NCBI RefSeq assembly: GCF_014692515.1
Contig: NZ_JACOIK010000006.1
Span: 62,001 to 126,000 of the forward strand
Source of the DNA: Sphingobacterium micropteri
GTDB taxonomy: Bacteria > Bacteroidota > Bacteroidia > Sphingobacteriales > Sphingobacteriaceae
Direction of reading: 5' to 3'
DNA length: 64,000 bases
A program made the position numbers and the translations under genes. The number at the start of each line of letters is the position of its first letter. Position 1 is the stretch's first letter. The notes under the pieces were generated by a model that saw only the letters and a list, made by a program, of their open reading frames with translations, did not search any database and was not told the DNA's origin. This document shows, piece after piece, positions 53,635 through 63,471 of the stretch.

Positions 53635-56600
53635 TTAAGGAGGAGTAATTATTTGTTCCTCCTCTTGCAGTGGTAATGTGAGTATAAATATATTCTCCCG
53701 CTCTGCTGTTATCATAGTCAGTGTACCGCCATGTAGCTCAGCAAGTGATCTAGCGAGTGACAGACCCAAACCTGTACCTTCAGCTTTGCCAATATGTGTC
53801 GTCGCTCTGTGAAAGGGTTTGAAGATGTCTTCTATTTCCTCTTTTGGAACCAGATTTCCATTATTTCGGAAGGTGATATTCAACTGCTTGTCGGCAATAA
53901 CATCTGTTGATATATGAATATAATCCTGTGTATACTTGATGGCATTGCTTAATAGGTTGGATACGATTTTGGAAACTGTTTCTTTGTCAAGTATTAATGA
54001 CTCCGGCGCATTTAAATGCCAAAATAATTTAATGCCTTTGTATTGGATGAGTGTGTTATTATCCGAAACGATTTCCTGTAGAAGTTGATCGATATTTACG
54101 GATGTAAAATATAATTTAAAACTATCCGATTCCATTTTTCTGAAATCCAGCAATTGATTGGTCATCAAGACCAATTTATTGGTGTTTCGTTCGATCATGT
54201 GCAACCATTTAAGCAACGGCGATTGCTCATCTATTCTGAACATGATCTTTCCTAATGGTGCTTTTATCAACATAAGGGGCGTTTTAATGTCGTGTGCAAT
54301 ATTGGTGAAGAAATCGATCTTCGCCTTGTACAACACTCTTTCCCGATGAATTTTAAGTGCTTCTATGCGCTTTCTGTTTTTTTCCTTTACGTTTCGATCA
54401 TAAGACCAGATGATATATCCAATAAGGGATAGTATCGCTAACCCATATAGTGCGTGGGCGATAGGTGACCGCCAAATAGACGGATGGATAACGATGTCAA
54501 GCGTTTTTTCAACGGAAAGCGGAGTTCCGTCAATTTCGGTCAGTTGTACACGGAGCGTGTATTTGCCTGCCGCTACTTGTGTGAAATAAGCAGTATTACT
54601 GTTCTTAAGTGTAATCCAATTTTTATCATATCCGTCAAGCTTATATCGATATACCTTTGATTGAGGTGAGAGGAACGTCATAGCCGCAAACTCGATACTG
54701 AAGGTCGATTGGTCATGTTCTAGGTTAAGGGAATGCGTATAGGCAATAGCCGTATTTAAAATAGTATTGGGGTTAGATGCTAGTACTTCTTTGTGTTGTA
54801 CATGCAGACTGGTAAAATAAATAGGAATTTGTCGAGGAGTCGAATGGTGTTGAATTCGCTTCGGATTGAATCTGATCATACCTCCCGTCGCACCAAAATA
54901 GATGAATTTATTAGCGTCTTCAAATACGGAGTTGTAATTGAACTGTAGCCCGATTACACCTCTTTCTTTGTTATATATCTGCATGCTACCTGTTTGTATA
55001 TGATAGCTGACAAGTCCATGTGAAGTTGATATCCAGAGGGTGTTGAAAGCATCTTCGGTAAAAGCAAGAATCTGGTTGCTGGGAAGACCTTCTGTGGTTG
55101 TGATCCGGGTGAAATTGTCATGATTTTCGTTCAAAACAGCAATGCCATTTTCTGTGGCTACCCATATTGCTCCCGTTGAGAGTTCACGAATGTGGTTTAC
55201 CCTGTTGCTATTTAATGAATGAGGCTGTTGTGTGTTATGGGTATATACGCGCGTTTGATCTGCTGCGGGATCATATTTAAAAAGTCCATCCCGCCAGGTA
55301 CCAAACCAGATGTTGCCTTGTGAATCTTCAAAGATGGTTGTATAAAAAATATAATGGGGAACTTTTTCAAAAACGTGGAAAGTCCGGGTTTGGGGGTTAA
55401 AAATATGGAGGCCTCGCCCTGTCGCTAGATAAATGATACCTGCTCGTGTTTTATATATATAATAGATGAAATTATTACTTAAGGTCCCGTCGGTATTATA
55501 GCTATCGTAATGTGCTATCATCTTTCGTCGACGAACGTCAAATAAAACCAGTCCTTTATCAAAAGTACCGATTAATAAGGTGTCGCCTATTAATAATAAG
55601 CCGTGGATATTGTCATGAGATAGCCCATCTGCAGTACCATAGTGTGCAAACGTTCCGAGATCGGGATTCCAGCAACTGATCCCTTTATCTTCGGTGCCTA
55701 TCCAGATATTCCCGTATTGATCCTCGACCATCTCACGAACGGCATACCCCAAGATTGATGGTTTTTGGTTTCGGGGAAATATTTTTTCAAATAAATCCAA
55801 TTGAGGATGATAGTAATTTAATCCCCCAAAATAAGTCCCTGCCCATAAGCCTCCTTCGTGATCTTGACATAAGGTGTATACGGCATTGTCCGAAAGGCTC
55901 CAAGGGTTGTCGTGTTCGTGATAGAGTCTTTGGGTGATACCTGTTTTCGTATGGTATATAAATATTCCCGATTCGGTGGCCACCCAATATTCTTGATTGA
56001 TGTGAAGGATATCCCGTACGAAAAGATTGTTGTTTTCAGCATTTGCCTTGAGAATATGCTCAACAGATAGATCATGTGGTGAAATGCGTAGTAGTCCATG
56101 GTTTCGTGTCCCTACTAAAATGTAGCCTTGTTGGTCTGTATAGAGCTGTTGAACCCAAATGTCTTTTGTGTCGAGTGCTTCGTTTAAATTGATAGATTGC
56201 TGGCTGTGAACACAGGTCAATAAGCCTAGGTGGTTGGCATACCAAGCTTTGCCATCTGTATCTATTGTGAGTGCAGAAACAAAAAAATCTTCTGGTTCCG
56301 TCAGTTGCCGCAGTTGATTGGCTATTGGTGTATATTGATATAAAGTGAGATTGGCAACAAACCAGATGTGTTCCTTGTTGTCTGTCCGGATAGATAAAAC
56401 TTCACCACGGATATCGTCCCGGAAGATATTAAATTGTTCTTTCTCTCTGTCAAAAATATAAATTCCCTGATCAGTCCCTACCCAAATGGTGTGATCTCGA
56501 TACACTAAAAGCTGTCGGATGAAGTTGCTTTCCAATCCATTCTGTACAGAAGGGTTGCTCTGGTAAATTTTGAACCGGTTGCCGTCAAACCTATTTAAAC

Positions 56601-56778
56601 CGTTTTTGCTTCCGAACCATAAAAAGCCATCTTCGTCTTGTACGGCGCATGAAATGAAGTTGTTAGATAGTCCTTGGTCTACTTGATAGTGATTGAAGTA
56701 ATATTGCTGACTGTACACCAGTGAAAAGTGTAGCAGGCTGATGAAAAACAGAATAATATATCTTTGGGTATCCGACAT
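53635..56778 (-). CDS. Sensor histidine kinase with periplasmic propeller (second system)
   Basis: A 1047-residue sensor built like the kinase at 1575-4679: signal peptide, propeller repeats (to about 650) with NIWIGT and LWAGTYFGGLNYYHP features, Y_Y_Y domain, membrane helix (about 770-790), HisKA with H829 in HDIKTPL, and the ATPase domain with GTGLGL near 1000. I start at ATG 56778; the frame extends two codons further only to a GTG. It lacks receiver and AraC domains; these are in the gene upstream (56809-57615). The order here is regulator then kinase, the reverse of the first pair. It converges with the GMC gene at 53606. Confidence 0.94.
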   Translation of the reverse strand: MSDTQRYIILFFISLLHFSLVYSQQYYFNHYQVDQGLSNNFISCAVQDEDGFLWFGSKNGLNRFDGNRFKIYQSNPSVQNGLESNFIRQLLVYRDHTIWVGTDQGIYIFDREKEQFNIFRDDIRGEVLSIRTDNKEHIWFVANLTLYQYTPIANQLRQLTEPEDFFVSALTIDTDGKAWYANHLGLLTCVHSQQSINLNEALDTKDIWVQQLYTDQQGYILVGTRNHGLLRISPHDLSVEHILKANAENNNLFVRDILHINQEYWVATESGIFIYHTKTGITQRLYHEHDNPWSLSDNAVYTLCQDHEGGLWAGTYFGGLNYYHPQLDLFEKIFPRNQKPSILGYAVREMVEDQYGNIWIGTEDKGISCWNPDLGTFAHYGTADGLSHDNIHGLLLIGDTLLIGTFDKGLVLFDVRRRKMIAHYDSYNTDGTLSNNFIYYIYKTRAGIIYLATGRGLHIFNPQTRTFHVFEKVPHYIFYTTIFEDSQGNIWFGTWRDGLFKYDPAADQTRVYTHNTQQPHSLNSNRVNHIRELSTGAIWVATENGIAVLNENHDNFTRITTTEGLPSNQILAFTEDAFNTLWISTSHGLVSYHIQTGSMQIYNKERGVIGLQFNYNSVFEDANKFIYFGATGGMIRFNPKRIQHHSTPRQIPIYFTSLHVQHKEVLASNPNTILNTAIAYTHSLNLEHDQSTFSIEFAAMTFLSPQSKVYRYKLDGYDKNWITLKNSNTAYFTQVAAGKYTLRVQLTEIDGTPLSVEKTLDIVIHPSIWRSPIAHALYGLAILSLIGYIIWSYDRNVKEKNRKRIEALKIHRERVLYKAKIDFFTNIAHDIKTPLMLIKAPLGKIMFRIDEQSPLLKWLHMIERNTNKLVLMTNQLLDFRKMESDSFKLYFTSVNIDQLLQEIVSDNNTLIQYKGIKLFWHLNAPESLILDKETVSKIVSNLLSNAIKYTQDYIHISTDVIADKQLNITFRNNGNLVPKEEIEDIFKPFHRATTHIGKAEGTGLGLSLARSLAELHGGTLTMITAERENIFILTLPLQEEEQIITPP

Positions 56779-56808
56779 AAACACAGGCTTATCCTATACT
56801 ATAAAAAT

Positions 56809-57615
56809 CTAGTGGGTGTCGGCTTTCTTGTTGTTGATCTCCTGAATATACTCGCGGGGTGACATTCCGTAATATTTTTGGAAATTCCGTCCAAAATGTG
56901 TGTGGGAACTAAAGCCTACCAAGAACGAGACTTCAAATATTTTATAATCATGGTGTAATAACAGTTCAGTTGCTTTTTTCAAGCGCGCCATGTTGATAAG
57001 CTCATTCGGTGATACGTCTGATAAGGATTTAATTTTTCGGTATAGCGTCGGTCTGCTCAGGTTCATTAAATCAGCCAATTTTTCTACGTCGAGATTGGGA
57101 TCTGCCATATGTTGCTGGATAACTTCATATAGTTTTTCCAGAAAAAGAGACTCTTCGCTGTTTTGAATAGCTGCGGTGTTTACATGGACAAAAGGGGAGG
57201 AGATAAAAAACTCTTTTACCTTATTTCTATTAAGCAGCAAGCTATGGATTTGTGCACGAAGGTATTCCGGTGAAAAAAGCTTTTCAATATAGGCGTCGGC
57301 ACCGAGCTCCAAACCTTCTATTTTAGCGTTCAGCGTATTCTTAGCTGTGAGTAAAATAATGGGAATATGTGCATGGTTGGGGGTAGACTTAATAAATTTA
57401 CACACCTCAAAACCATCCATTTTCGGCATCATTACGTCACAGACAATGAGGTCAATCAAACTAAGGTTTAATACCTCTAAAGCTTCTACGCCGTCAGAGG
57501 CTCTCGTGATTTCAAATTGATCGCTTAAATCATCTTCTAAAAAGTCCAAAACCTCTATATTATCATCTACAATCAGAATTTTGGGTTTATGGAGTCGGTC
57601 TATAGCATCTATCAT
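56809..57615 (-). CDS. Response regulator with receiver and AraC-type DNA-binding domain (second system)
   Basis: A 268-residue regulator, paralogue of the one at 790-1569. The receiver (about 10-123) has D17/D18, phospho-acceptor D60 (LIVCDVMMP), T90 and K112. The residue after K112 is Leu (YIEKLF) where nearly all receivers have Pro, as in the paralogue (YIEKPF). The AraC-type domain spans about 163-262. It starts the divergent region shared with the fourth SusC, whose expression it may control. The kinase start lies 30 bp after its stop. Confidence 0.92.
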   Translation of the reverse strand: MIDAIDRLHKPKILIVDDNIEVLDFLEDDLSDQFEITRASDGVEALEVLNLSLIDLIVCDVMMPKMDGFEVCKFIKSTPNHAHIPIILLTAKNTLNAKIEGLELGADAYIEKLFSPEYLRAQIHSLLLNRNKVKEFFISSPFVHVNTAAIQNSEESLFLEKLYEVIQQHMADPNLDVEKLADLMNLSRPTLYRKIKSLSDVSPNELINMARLKKATELLLHHDYKIFEVSFLVGFSSHTHFGRNFQKYYGMSPREYIQEINNKKADTH

Positions 57616-57908
57616 ATTCTATCGTTTTTACTTAGCTATCATCAAAACTACATAATAGTTTGTCCTTTGGAAACTACGACTGGACGAGATGAATTGTAAA
57701 AGACAAAATAGTGAATTTTTGATACAAAACGTGGAAGTTAACGAAAGTATTTTTCCGTAATTGCAATCGTTATAATTAGCACGTTAACCATATAAACAAA
57801 TGAAAAATAAGCCAAGGGGTAGTCCACCGTTACGCACAAGTGGGAAACTTATCAAAGAACTATCAATGAACGGCGTTATCGCCACTTAAAAATTTAACAA
57901 ACTATTAT
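57616..57908. other. Divergent control region between the second regulator pair and SusC pair 4
   Basis: A 293-bp AT-rich gap with no credible gene and start codons on both sides. It contains the candidate operator at 57699-57730; I recognise nothing else with confidence. Confidence 0.6.
57699..57730 (+). promoter_or_regulatory. Candidate regulator operator upstream of SusC pair 4
   Basis: AAAGACAAAAT begins at 57699 and TGATACAAAAC at 57720, 21 bp apart in direct orientation. The first box matches the best box (4743) at 8 of 11 positions. The pair lies 179 bp before the SusC start and 84 bp upstream of the divergent response regulator. Confidence 0.52.
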
Positions 57909-60900
57909 ATGAAGCATTTCACAATTATATTAGTCTTGTTTTTATGCATCTTTGTATCGCAGTCGTTCGCTAGCGTAAATGGTTCGCCCGCTACGATAAC
58001 GAAACAAAGTAGCCATAACAGACTAAACTTTGACGGGACGCAGGAATTGGTTCCTGTAAAAGGTACGGTAACCGATGTGGATGGAAACCCAATCCGTAAT
58101 GTGTCGGTATATGAAAAAGGTACGAATAATGGTACAACAACAGCGGCGGACGGTAGCTATTCCATCAATGTGAGCAATATTGCCGCTACACTTGTATTTA
58201 CATCCGTAGGATATACAACACAGGAAAGCCCCGTGCCGAGCAACCAAATGATAAATGTGACGTTGCTTGTCGATGAAAGTGAGCTGGACGAAGTCGTCGT
58301 CATTGGTTATCAGACGATACGTAAAAAAGATCTTACGGGTGCCGCATCAGTAGTAAATACCAAAAATACGGAGACGAAGGTGGCAAGATCGTTGCCCGAA
58401 GCGCTACAGGGGCAATCATCCGGTGTGGTCGTGAGGAACTCGGGAGGACCTGGACAAGGAGCTGTCGTGAATATCCGGGGAATGAGCACCCTGTATGGGA
58501 ACGCCAGCCCCTTATATGTTATCGATGGGATGCTTTCAGATCCAAACGTGACGATTAACCCCAACGATATTGAAAGTATACAGGTGCTGAAAGATGCATC
58601 TGCCGCTGCGATATATGGCGCGCGCTCTGCTGCTGGTGTGATCATTATCACCACCAAGCAAGGAAAGGTTGGCGCTCCGATGGCAGTCAATGCCTCTGCT
58701 AGATATAGCGTCGTAAATCTGCCAAAGATGTACGAAATGATGAGCGGTCCTGAATACGTGGCCATGAATAGGCAAGCTTATGAAAATGCAGGATATAGAC
58801 AGCAGCCTTCGGTTGCTAACTATGACGGTACCGATGTGAACTGGGCGGATGAAATGTTTCGCACCGGTGCTATACAAGATTATAGTGTTTCTTTATCCGG
58901 TGGGGGGAATGCGTCCAAGTATTTCATGTCCGGCGCTTATTTCAAAGATGTAGGTACCGTCGTTGAACGTAAATTTGATCGTGCAGCGTTACGCATCAAT
59001 ACCGAAACGTCAAGAGGCCGTTTTCGGATAGGCGAAAATCTGATGATATCGTCCACACATGGCCGTTCTCCTTTTTCTGGCGGCAACTTTGGGGGCAATC
59101 CGTTTTATGATGCCTTCAGTATGCTTCCGATTATTCCCGTTCAGAGTGCTGCATTTGTTAGCGATGCCAATCCCGGAGGTTGGGGTATCGGCTCAGACAA
59201 CGCCCGAACGTATGCAAGAAATCACGTAGCGCAGGCATATATCACCAATTCGAGCTACAATTACGTTAAGTTAATGGGAAATCTGTACGGTGAGGCAGAT
59301 ATTACCGACTGGTTGACGTATCGATTAAATGCCGGTCTGGAAACTAGTTTTGATAAATCTACGGATCTAAGAGGTCAAGGAATATGGTATTGGAATCAAA
59401 ATAATGACCCCACGCGGATTAATGAGGGAAGGTCGCAGTTTCTGAGTTATCTTTTTGAACATACGCTGAATTTCAACAAAAGCTTTGATAAACACCAGCT
59501 TAACGGCGTAGTAGGATATACCCAACAAACTATTGGAAGAGAGGGTATTGGTGCAGGAAAAACAGATTTACTGGAAGCTGGAGAAGTCTATTTCACGACC
59601 ATTAATTCTGCTACGGGTGGATATACGTCTACCGGTAGCAGAGGTAGAAACTTTATTGATTCTTGGCTTGGACGTGTAAATTATTCGTTTGATGACCGCT
59701 ACTTAGCAACTTTTACTTTCCGATCGGATAAAGATTCGAGGTTTGGTAAAAGCTACCGTACCGGGTTTTTCCCTTCGGGCGCTCTGGCTTGGCGGATCAG
59801 CAATGAGCAGTTTTTTGATGTGGATTGGGTGTCTGATTTAAAAATAAGGGGGTCTTACGGTGTATTGGGGGCTGCAAATCTTGGCAATTACCAATTCGTG
59901 GGACTTGTAAATCAAGCACCGAGAGCTATTTTTGGTTCCGGCGCACAAACGGCTTACGTCGGTGGCACGCAAGCAAGAGTCGTGGATCCCAATCTGCGAT
60001 GGGAAGAAAAAGCAACCTTGAATCTGGGCTTTGATGCTTCCTTGTTCGACAGACAACTTGATGTTTCTTTCGAAGCATTTAGGTCCGTTTCGTCTGATGT
60101 GTTACTATACCTCCCGCTCCCCGGCTATATAGGCAGCATAGGCAGCGACATATTTACGAATGCTGCGTCGATTGAAAACAAAGGTGTGGAACTTGATATT
60201 ACCTATCGACCAAAGGTGGAGAACGAAAACGGATTCCGTTGGGATATCAGTGGAAACATCAGTTTTATCCGCAACGAAGTATTGGGATTGGGTAATCTGG
60301 GCATTGATGCTGCAACAGGGCTTCCGCGGAATTATATTCAAACGGGCAATACACGCGCGCAGGTCGGACGTTCGATAGGCGAATATTATGTTGTATTAAC
60401 TGATGGTATCTTCCAGAATCAGGCTGAAATTGATGAACACCGTGCACAGTCTGGCATTGCCAAACCGGGTGATATCCGCTATGTAAATTTGCAAGATATG
60501 GGAACTGGGAATGATATAACGTCGGACGACCGGACATTTGCCGGCACCCCATGGCCTGTTTTCACGTCGGGTATGATGTTTAACGGGTTTTATAAAAATT
60601 TCACCTTAAATCTACAGCTCTATGGTGTTTACGGCACCAAACTCTATAATGATATGCGCCGTGATTTTGACGGTATGGGCTATTCCAACTACCGGAAAGG
60701 TATCGTACCGTGGACTGCAGAAAACCCTACAGACTTCCCTCGCCTTGGTGTATCTTACACCAGCATTACAGCTGGTGATCCAAGTATAGATAAAGGTATT
60801 CAATCCAATGTGCGAGGCGATTCCAATAGATGGCTGGAAAGCGGATCGTACCTGCGGTTGAGTAATGTGCAGTTGGGCTACAACCTGCCGCAAAGTGTGT

Positions 60901-61085
60901 TACAGAAGTTACATATACCTTCTTTACAGGTATACGTGAGTGGTCAGAATCTGCTTACGATAACAAACTATTCTGGACTTGATCCGGATGTGGTAGGTGC
61001 CAATGCAAACTTGGAGCCCGGTGTGGATGTCGGTGGCTGGCCACCTAACCGGATAGTATCCTTTGGTATAGCGTTGGGCTTGTAA
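57909..61085 (+). CDS. SusC-like TonB-dependent outer-membrane transporter (pair 4)
   Basis: A 1058-residue SusC-family receptor. A signal peptide (about 1-22) is followed by a carboxypeptidase-regulatory-like domain (about 47-128; VKGTVTDVDGNPIRNVSV), a plug (about 130-240; LKDASAAAIYGARSAAGV features) and the barrel. No STN domain. It begins an operon with SusD, a CBM6-like lipoprotein and a GH43 enzyme, so an arabinose- or xylose-rich oligosaccharide is the likely cargo. The divergent regulator pair is its likely controller. Confidence 0.96.
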   Translation: MKHFTIILVLFLCIFVSQSFASVNGSPATITKQSSHNRLNFDGTQELVPVKGTVTDVDGNPIRNVSVYEKGTNNGTTTAADGSYSINVSNIAATLVFTSVGYTTQESPVPSNQMINVTLLVDESELDEVVVIGYQTIRKKDLTGAASVVNTKNTETKVARSLPEALQGQSSGVVVRNSGGPGQGAVVNIRGMSTLYGNASPLYVIDGMLSDPNVTINPNDIESIQVLKDASAAAIYGARSAAGVIIITTKQGKVGAPMAVNASARYSVVNLPKMYEMMSGPEYVAMNRQAYENAGYRQQPSVANYDGTDVNWADEMFRTGAIQDYSVSLSGGGNASKYFMSGAYFKDVGTVVERKFDRAALRINTETSRGRFRIGENLMISSTHGRSPFSGGNFGGNPFYDAFSMLPIIPVQSAAFVSDANPGGWGIGSDNARTYARNHVAQAYITNSSYNYVKLMGNLYGEADITDWLTYRLNAGLETSFDKSTDLRGQGIWYWNQNNDPTRINEGRSQFLSYLFEHTLNFNKSFDKHQLNGVVGYTQQTIGREGIGAGKTDLLEAGEVYFTTINSATGGYTSTGSRGRNFIDSWLGRVNYSFDDRYLATFTFRSDKDSRFGKSYRTGFFPSGALAWRISNEQFFDVDWVSDLKIRGSYGVLGAANLGNYQFVGLVNQAPRAIFGSGAQTAYVGGTQARVVDPNLRWEEKATLNLGFDASLFDRQLDVSFEAFRSVSSDVLLYLPLPGYIGSIGSDIFTNAASIENKGVELDITYRPKVENENGFRWDISGNISFIRNEVLGLGNLGIDAATGLPRNYIQTGNTRAQVGRSIGEYYVVLTDGIFQNQAEIDEHRAQSGIAKPGDIRYVNLQDMGTGNDITSDDRTFAGTPWPVFTSGMMFNGFYKNFTLNLQLYGVYGTKLYNDMRRDFDGMGYSNYRKGIVPWTAENPTDFPRLGVSYTSITAGDPSIDKGIQSNVRGDSNRWLESGSYLRLSNVQLGYNLPQSVLQKLHIPSLQVYVSGQNLLTITNYSGLDPDVVGANANLEPGVDVGGWPPNRIVSFGIALGL

Positions 61086-61113
61086 TCAGTTGAACAGAAA
61101 AAAAGAATGTACA

Positions 61114-62649
61114 ATGAAAACATGGACAATAATATTCGCAGCTATCGTGTTTCTTACCGTTTCGTGTAAGAGAAACTTCGATGAGCCAAATCCTGATATG
61201 ATGACGAGTGCTTCTTACTGGCAAGATGAGGAAGAAGCAATCAAAGGGATCAATGCCGTGTACAGCGGTCTGAACAGAAGTAACAACTATTATAATCGGT
61301 GGATGCATTTCGTGTATTTGCTGCGGTCTGATGAAGGCTTCGGTTCGGGAGGCGATATTGGACTGAATAATAACATGGCATTTGCCTTCACCAGTAATAG
61401 TACCGGTAATGGCCAATGGAATGCGATTTTTCACGTCAACTATCGCGCTAACCAAGTTATTAATTATGTGCCGCAGATCAGCATGGACGAAACCTTGAAA
61501 AAACGGATCATCGCAGAAGCAAAATTTATACGTGCATTAAATTATTTTAACCTGGTCGTGTTTTGGGGACGTCCGCCTTTGGTGCTGGATGTCTTATCAC
61601 CGACAGACTATCCGCCAAATGCTACGCCACAGGAGGTGTACGCCCAGATTGAAAAAGATCTGACGGAAGCCTTGGTCGATTTGCCGGTTTCTTACGGAGA
61701 TGCCGATATCGGTCGGGTTACCAAAGGGGCAGCATACGGCTTATTGGCGAAGACTTATTTGCAGCAAAGCAAATTCAATGAAGCGAAAAATGCGATGGAT
61801 TGGTTAGTGACGGGCGAAGGTGCATCTAACTACGACTTGATGGAGAACTACGCAGACAATTTCAAAAGAGACACCGAAAATAATGGAGAGTCTGTGTATG
61901 AAATACAGTATAAAGAAAATCCTACAGAGAATGGGGATGACGATACGAATCCCAATATTAATCTCAATACCGGAACGTCGGTCGCCAAGTTTTTGGCTCC
62001 GCCTGCACCCGGTCCGGGATTTGCGGATGGTGCGGCGAGGCGCTGGATCGTGGATGCATTCGAAACCGAAAGAACCGTCGACGACAAAAGAGATCCACGG
62101 GCAGGCGTGAGCTTCCTATACGACTACGCCGATGAGCGTGGACCGGCTTTTACGATGGTATACGGGCAGACTTGGCAGCAACGGTATGGTACGAATGACA
62201 AAAGAGTGTGGTTCCGGAAATTGTTGAACGACGATTGGAGAAATGAGGAGAATTTCAGCTCGCCAAACAACTATCGGATGATACGCTATGCCGACATCCT
62301 GCTGATGTATGCCGAATGTTTAAATGAAATAGGGCAGACTGGAAATGCTTACGCATACGTAGACAGGGTAAGAACCCGCGTCAACCTGCCATCACTGACG
62401 GTCGCTAAACCCGGGTTGAATCAGGAGGGTTTTCGCCAACAGATCAAACACGAAAGATTGCTGGAGCTTGCTGGAGAGGGATGGCGCTACTTCGACATGG
62501 TGCGCTGGGGCGAACTGGCAAACAACTTGGAGGTTTTGAAAGAACGGGATGCAGATTTTAATAATTTTGTACCCGGCAAGCATGAATGGTACCCTATCCC
62601 ACAAGGCGATGTAGATAATTCCGATTTGACGCAAAATCCGGGATATTAA
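61114..62649 (+). CDS. SusD/RagB-like surface lipoprotein (pair 4)
   Basis: A 511-residue SusD-family lipoprotein (C18, TVSC) from ATG 61114; an in-frame TTG at 61090 is a poorer start. It has the IIAEAKFIRALNYFNLVVFWG segment features, MIRYADILLMYAECLNE, and HERLLELAGEGWRYFDMVRW. It is the shortest of the four SusD proteins and close to the usual family length. It caps the SusC encoded 28 bp upstream. The TAA stop overlaps a possible ATG of the next gene. Confidence 0.95.
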   Translation: MKTWTIIFAAIVFLTVSCKRNFDEPNPDMMTSASYWQDEEEAIKGINAVYSGLNRSNNYYNRWMHFVYLLRSDEGFGSGGDIGLNNNMAFAFTSNSTGNGQWNAIFHVNYRANQVINYVPQISMDETLKKRIIAEAKFIRALNYFNLVVFWGRPPLVLDVLSPTDYPPNATPQEVYAQIEKDLTEALVDLPVSYGDADIGRVTKGAAYGLLAKTYLQQSKFNEAKNAMDWLVTGEGASNYDLMENYADNFKRDTENNGESVYEIQYKENPTENGDDDTNPNINLNTGTSVAKFLAPPAPGPGFADGAARRWIVDAFETERTVDDKRDPRAGVSFLYDYADERGPAFTMVYGQTWQQRYGTNDKRVWFRKLLNDDWRNEENFSSPNNYRMIRYADILLMYAECLNEIGQTGNAYAYVDRVRTRVNLPSLTVAKPGLNQEGFRQQIKHERLLELAGEGWRYFDMVRWGELANNLEVLKERDADFNNFVPGKHEWYPIPQGDVDNSDLTQNPGY

Positions 62650-62690
62650 TGAGTAGAAATAGGATGTTTTGCAAATACAACCTTAAAAAG

Positions 62691-63461
62691 ATGATGAACA
62701 TGAAAAAATTAGCTTATCTATTTCCGTTTTGCCTGCTGCTGATCATAACAAGCTGCAAAGACGATGTGGAAATCCCGTCGAGTACGCAGCTCCCAACATT
62801 CAGTCTTCAGGCAGATGCTGTCGCGGTGGCGGAGGGTACCTATATATTGAAAGCGGAGGGAAAGAGCGCTTATGGTGGCGCGAAGTTGCGTAAGGCAGAA
62901 TTTTACAAAGGCGACGAAAAAATCGGCGAAATGGAGATTGCCCCATATACGTTTGAGTATCCGGTCACAGAAAATATACCCGATCAGGAACTTTCATTCC
63001 ACGCCGTGCTGACCGATGTTGTTGGAAACAGCGTGAAAAGTAATACAGTGACAGCCAAAGTGAAAGTGTTGCCTATCCGTATAGAAGCTGAAAATGCAAC
63101 ATTAAAAGGTCTAGCCAAAGTGGCAACTGATCAAGAAACAAGGCGAAGTTCTTCTAATCAGGCAAAGGTCGGCGCAATAGATAATGCCGATAGCGGTATT
63201 GATGCGATGATTGAAATACGCACAGCGGGAGAATACGTGATTCGCGTGGCTGCTGGCACGGGTTTCAACGATACTTCACACAAAATTTATGTGGACGACA
63301 AGGTGTCCGAAGCACAAATTTATACGATACCCAACCGGGGATGGAATACATGGCAGACGTTCGATTTAGTTTTTGATTTGGAAGTTGGAAGCCACAAAAT
63401 AAGTATTCGCCGAAATAGTGGGTACGGTGAATTGGATTATTTAGAATACTCAAAATTGTAA
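62691..63461 (+). CDS. CBM6-like surface lipoprotein, probable glycan-binding protein
   Basis: A 256-residue lipoprotein from ATG 62691 (C22, ITSC). Another ATG at 62649 overlaps the SusD stop and would add 14 polar residues before the signal, so the later start is preferred. An immunoglobulin-like domain (about 38-120; AKVKVL end) precedes a CBM6/CBM35-type sandwich (about 123-256) with RIEAENATLKG, the GEYVIRVAAGTG strand and the closing GELDYLEYSKL. No catalytic residues are evident. It probably helps the SusCD pair capture the glycan, in the position SusE-type proteins hold. Confidence 0.84.
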   Translation: MMNMKKLAYLFPFCLLLIITSCKDDVEIPSSTQLPTFSLQADAVAVAEGTYILKAEGKSAYGGAKLRKAEFYKGDEKIGEMEIAPYTFEYPVTENIPDQELSFHAVLTDVVGNSVKSNTVTAKVKVLPIRIEAENATLKGLAKVATDQETRRSSSNQAKVGAIDNADSGIDAMIEIRTAGEYVIRVAAGTGFNDTSHKIYVDDKVSEAQIYTIPNRGWNTWQTFDLVFDLEVGSHKISIRRNSGYGELDYLEYSKL

Positions 63462-63471
63462 AGTAATTATT

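Noticed and set aside
53638..53663. Inverted repeat AGGAGGA/TCCTCCT behind the GMC gene
   Set aside because: It falls within the last codons of the convergent kinase (Glu-rich tail) and has no T run on the plus strand, so I do not call it a terminator.
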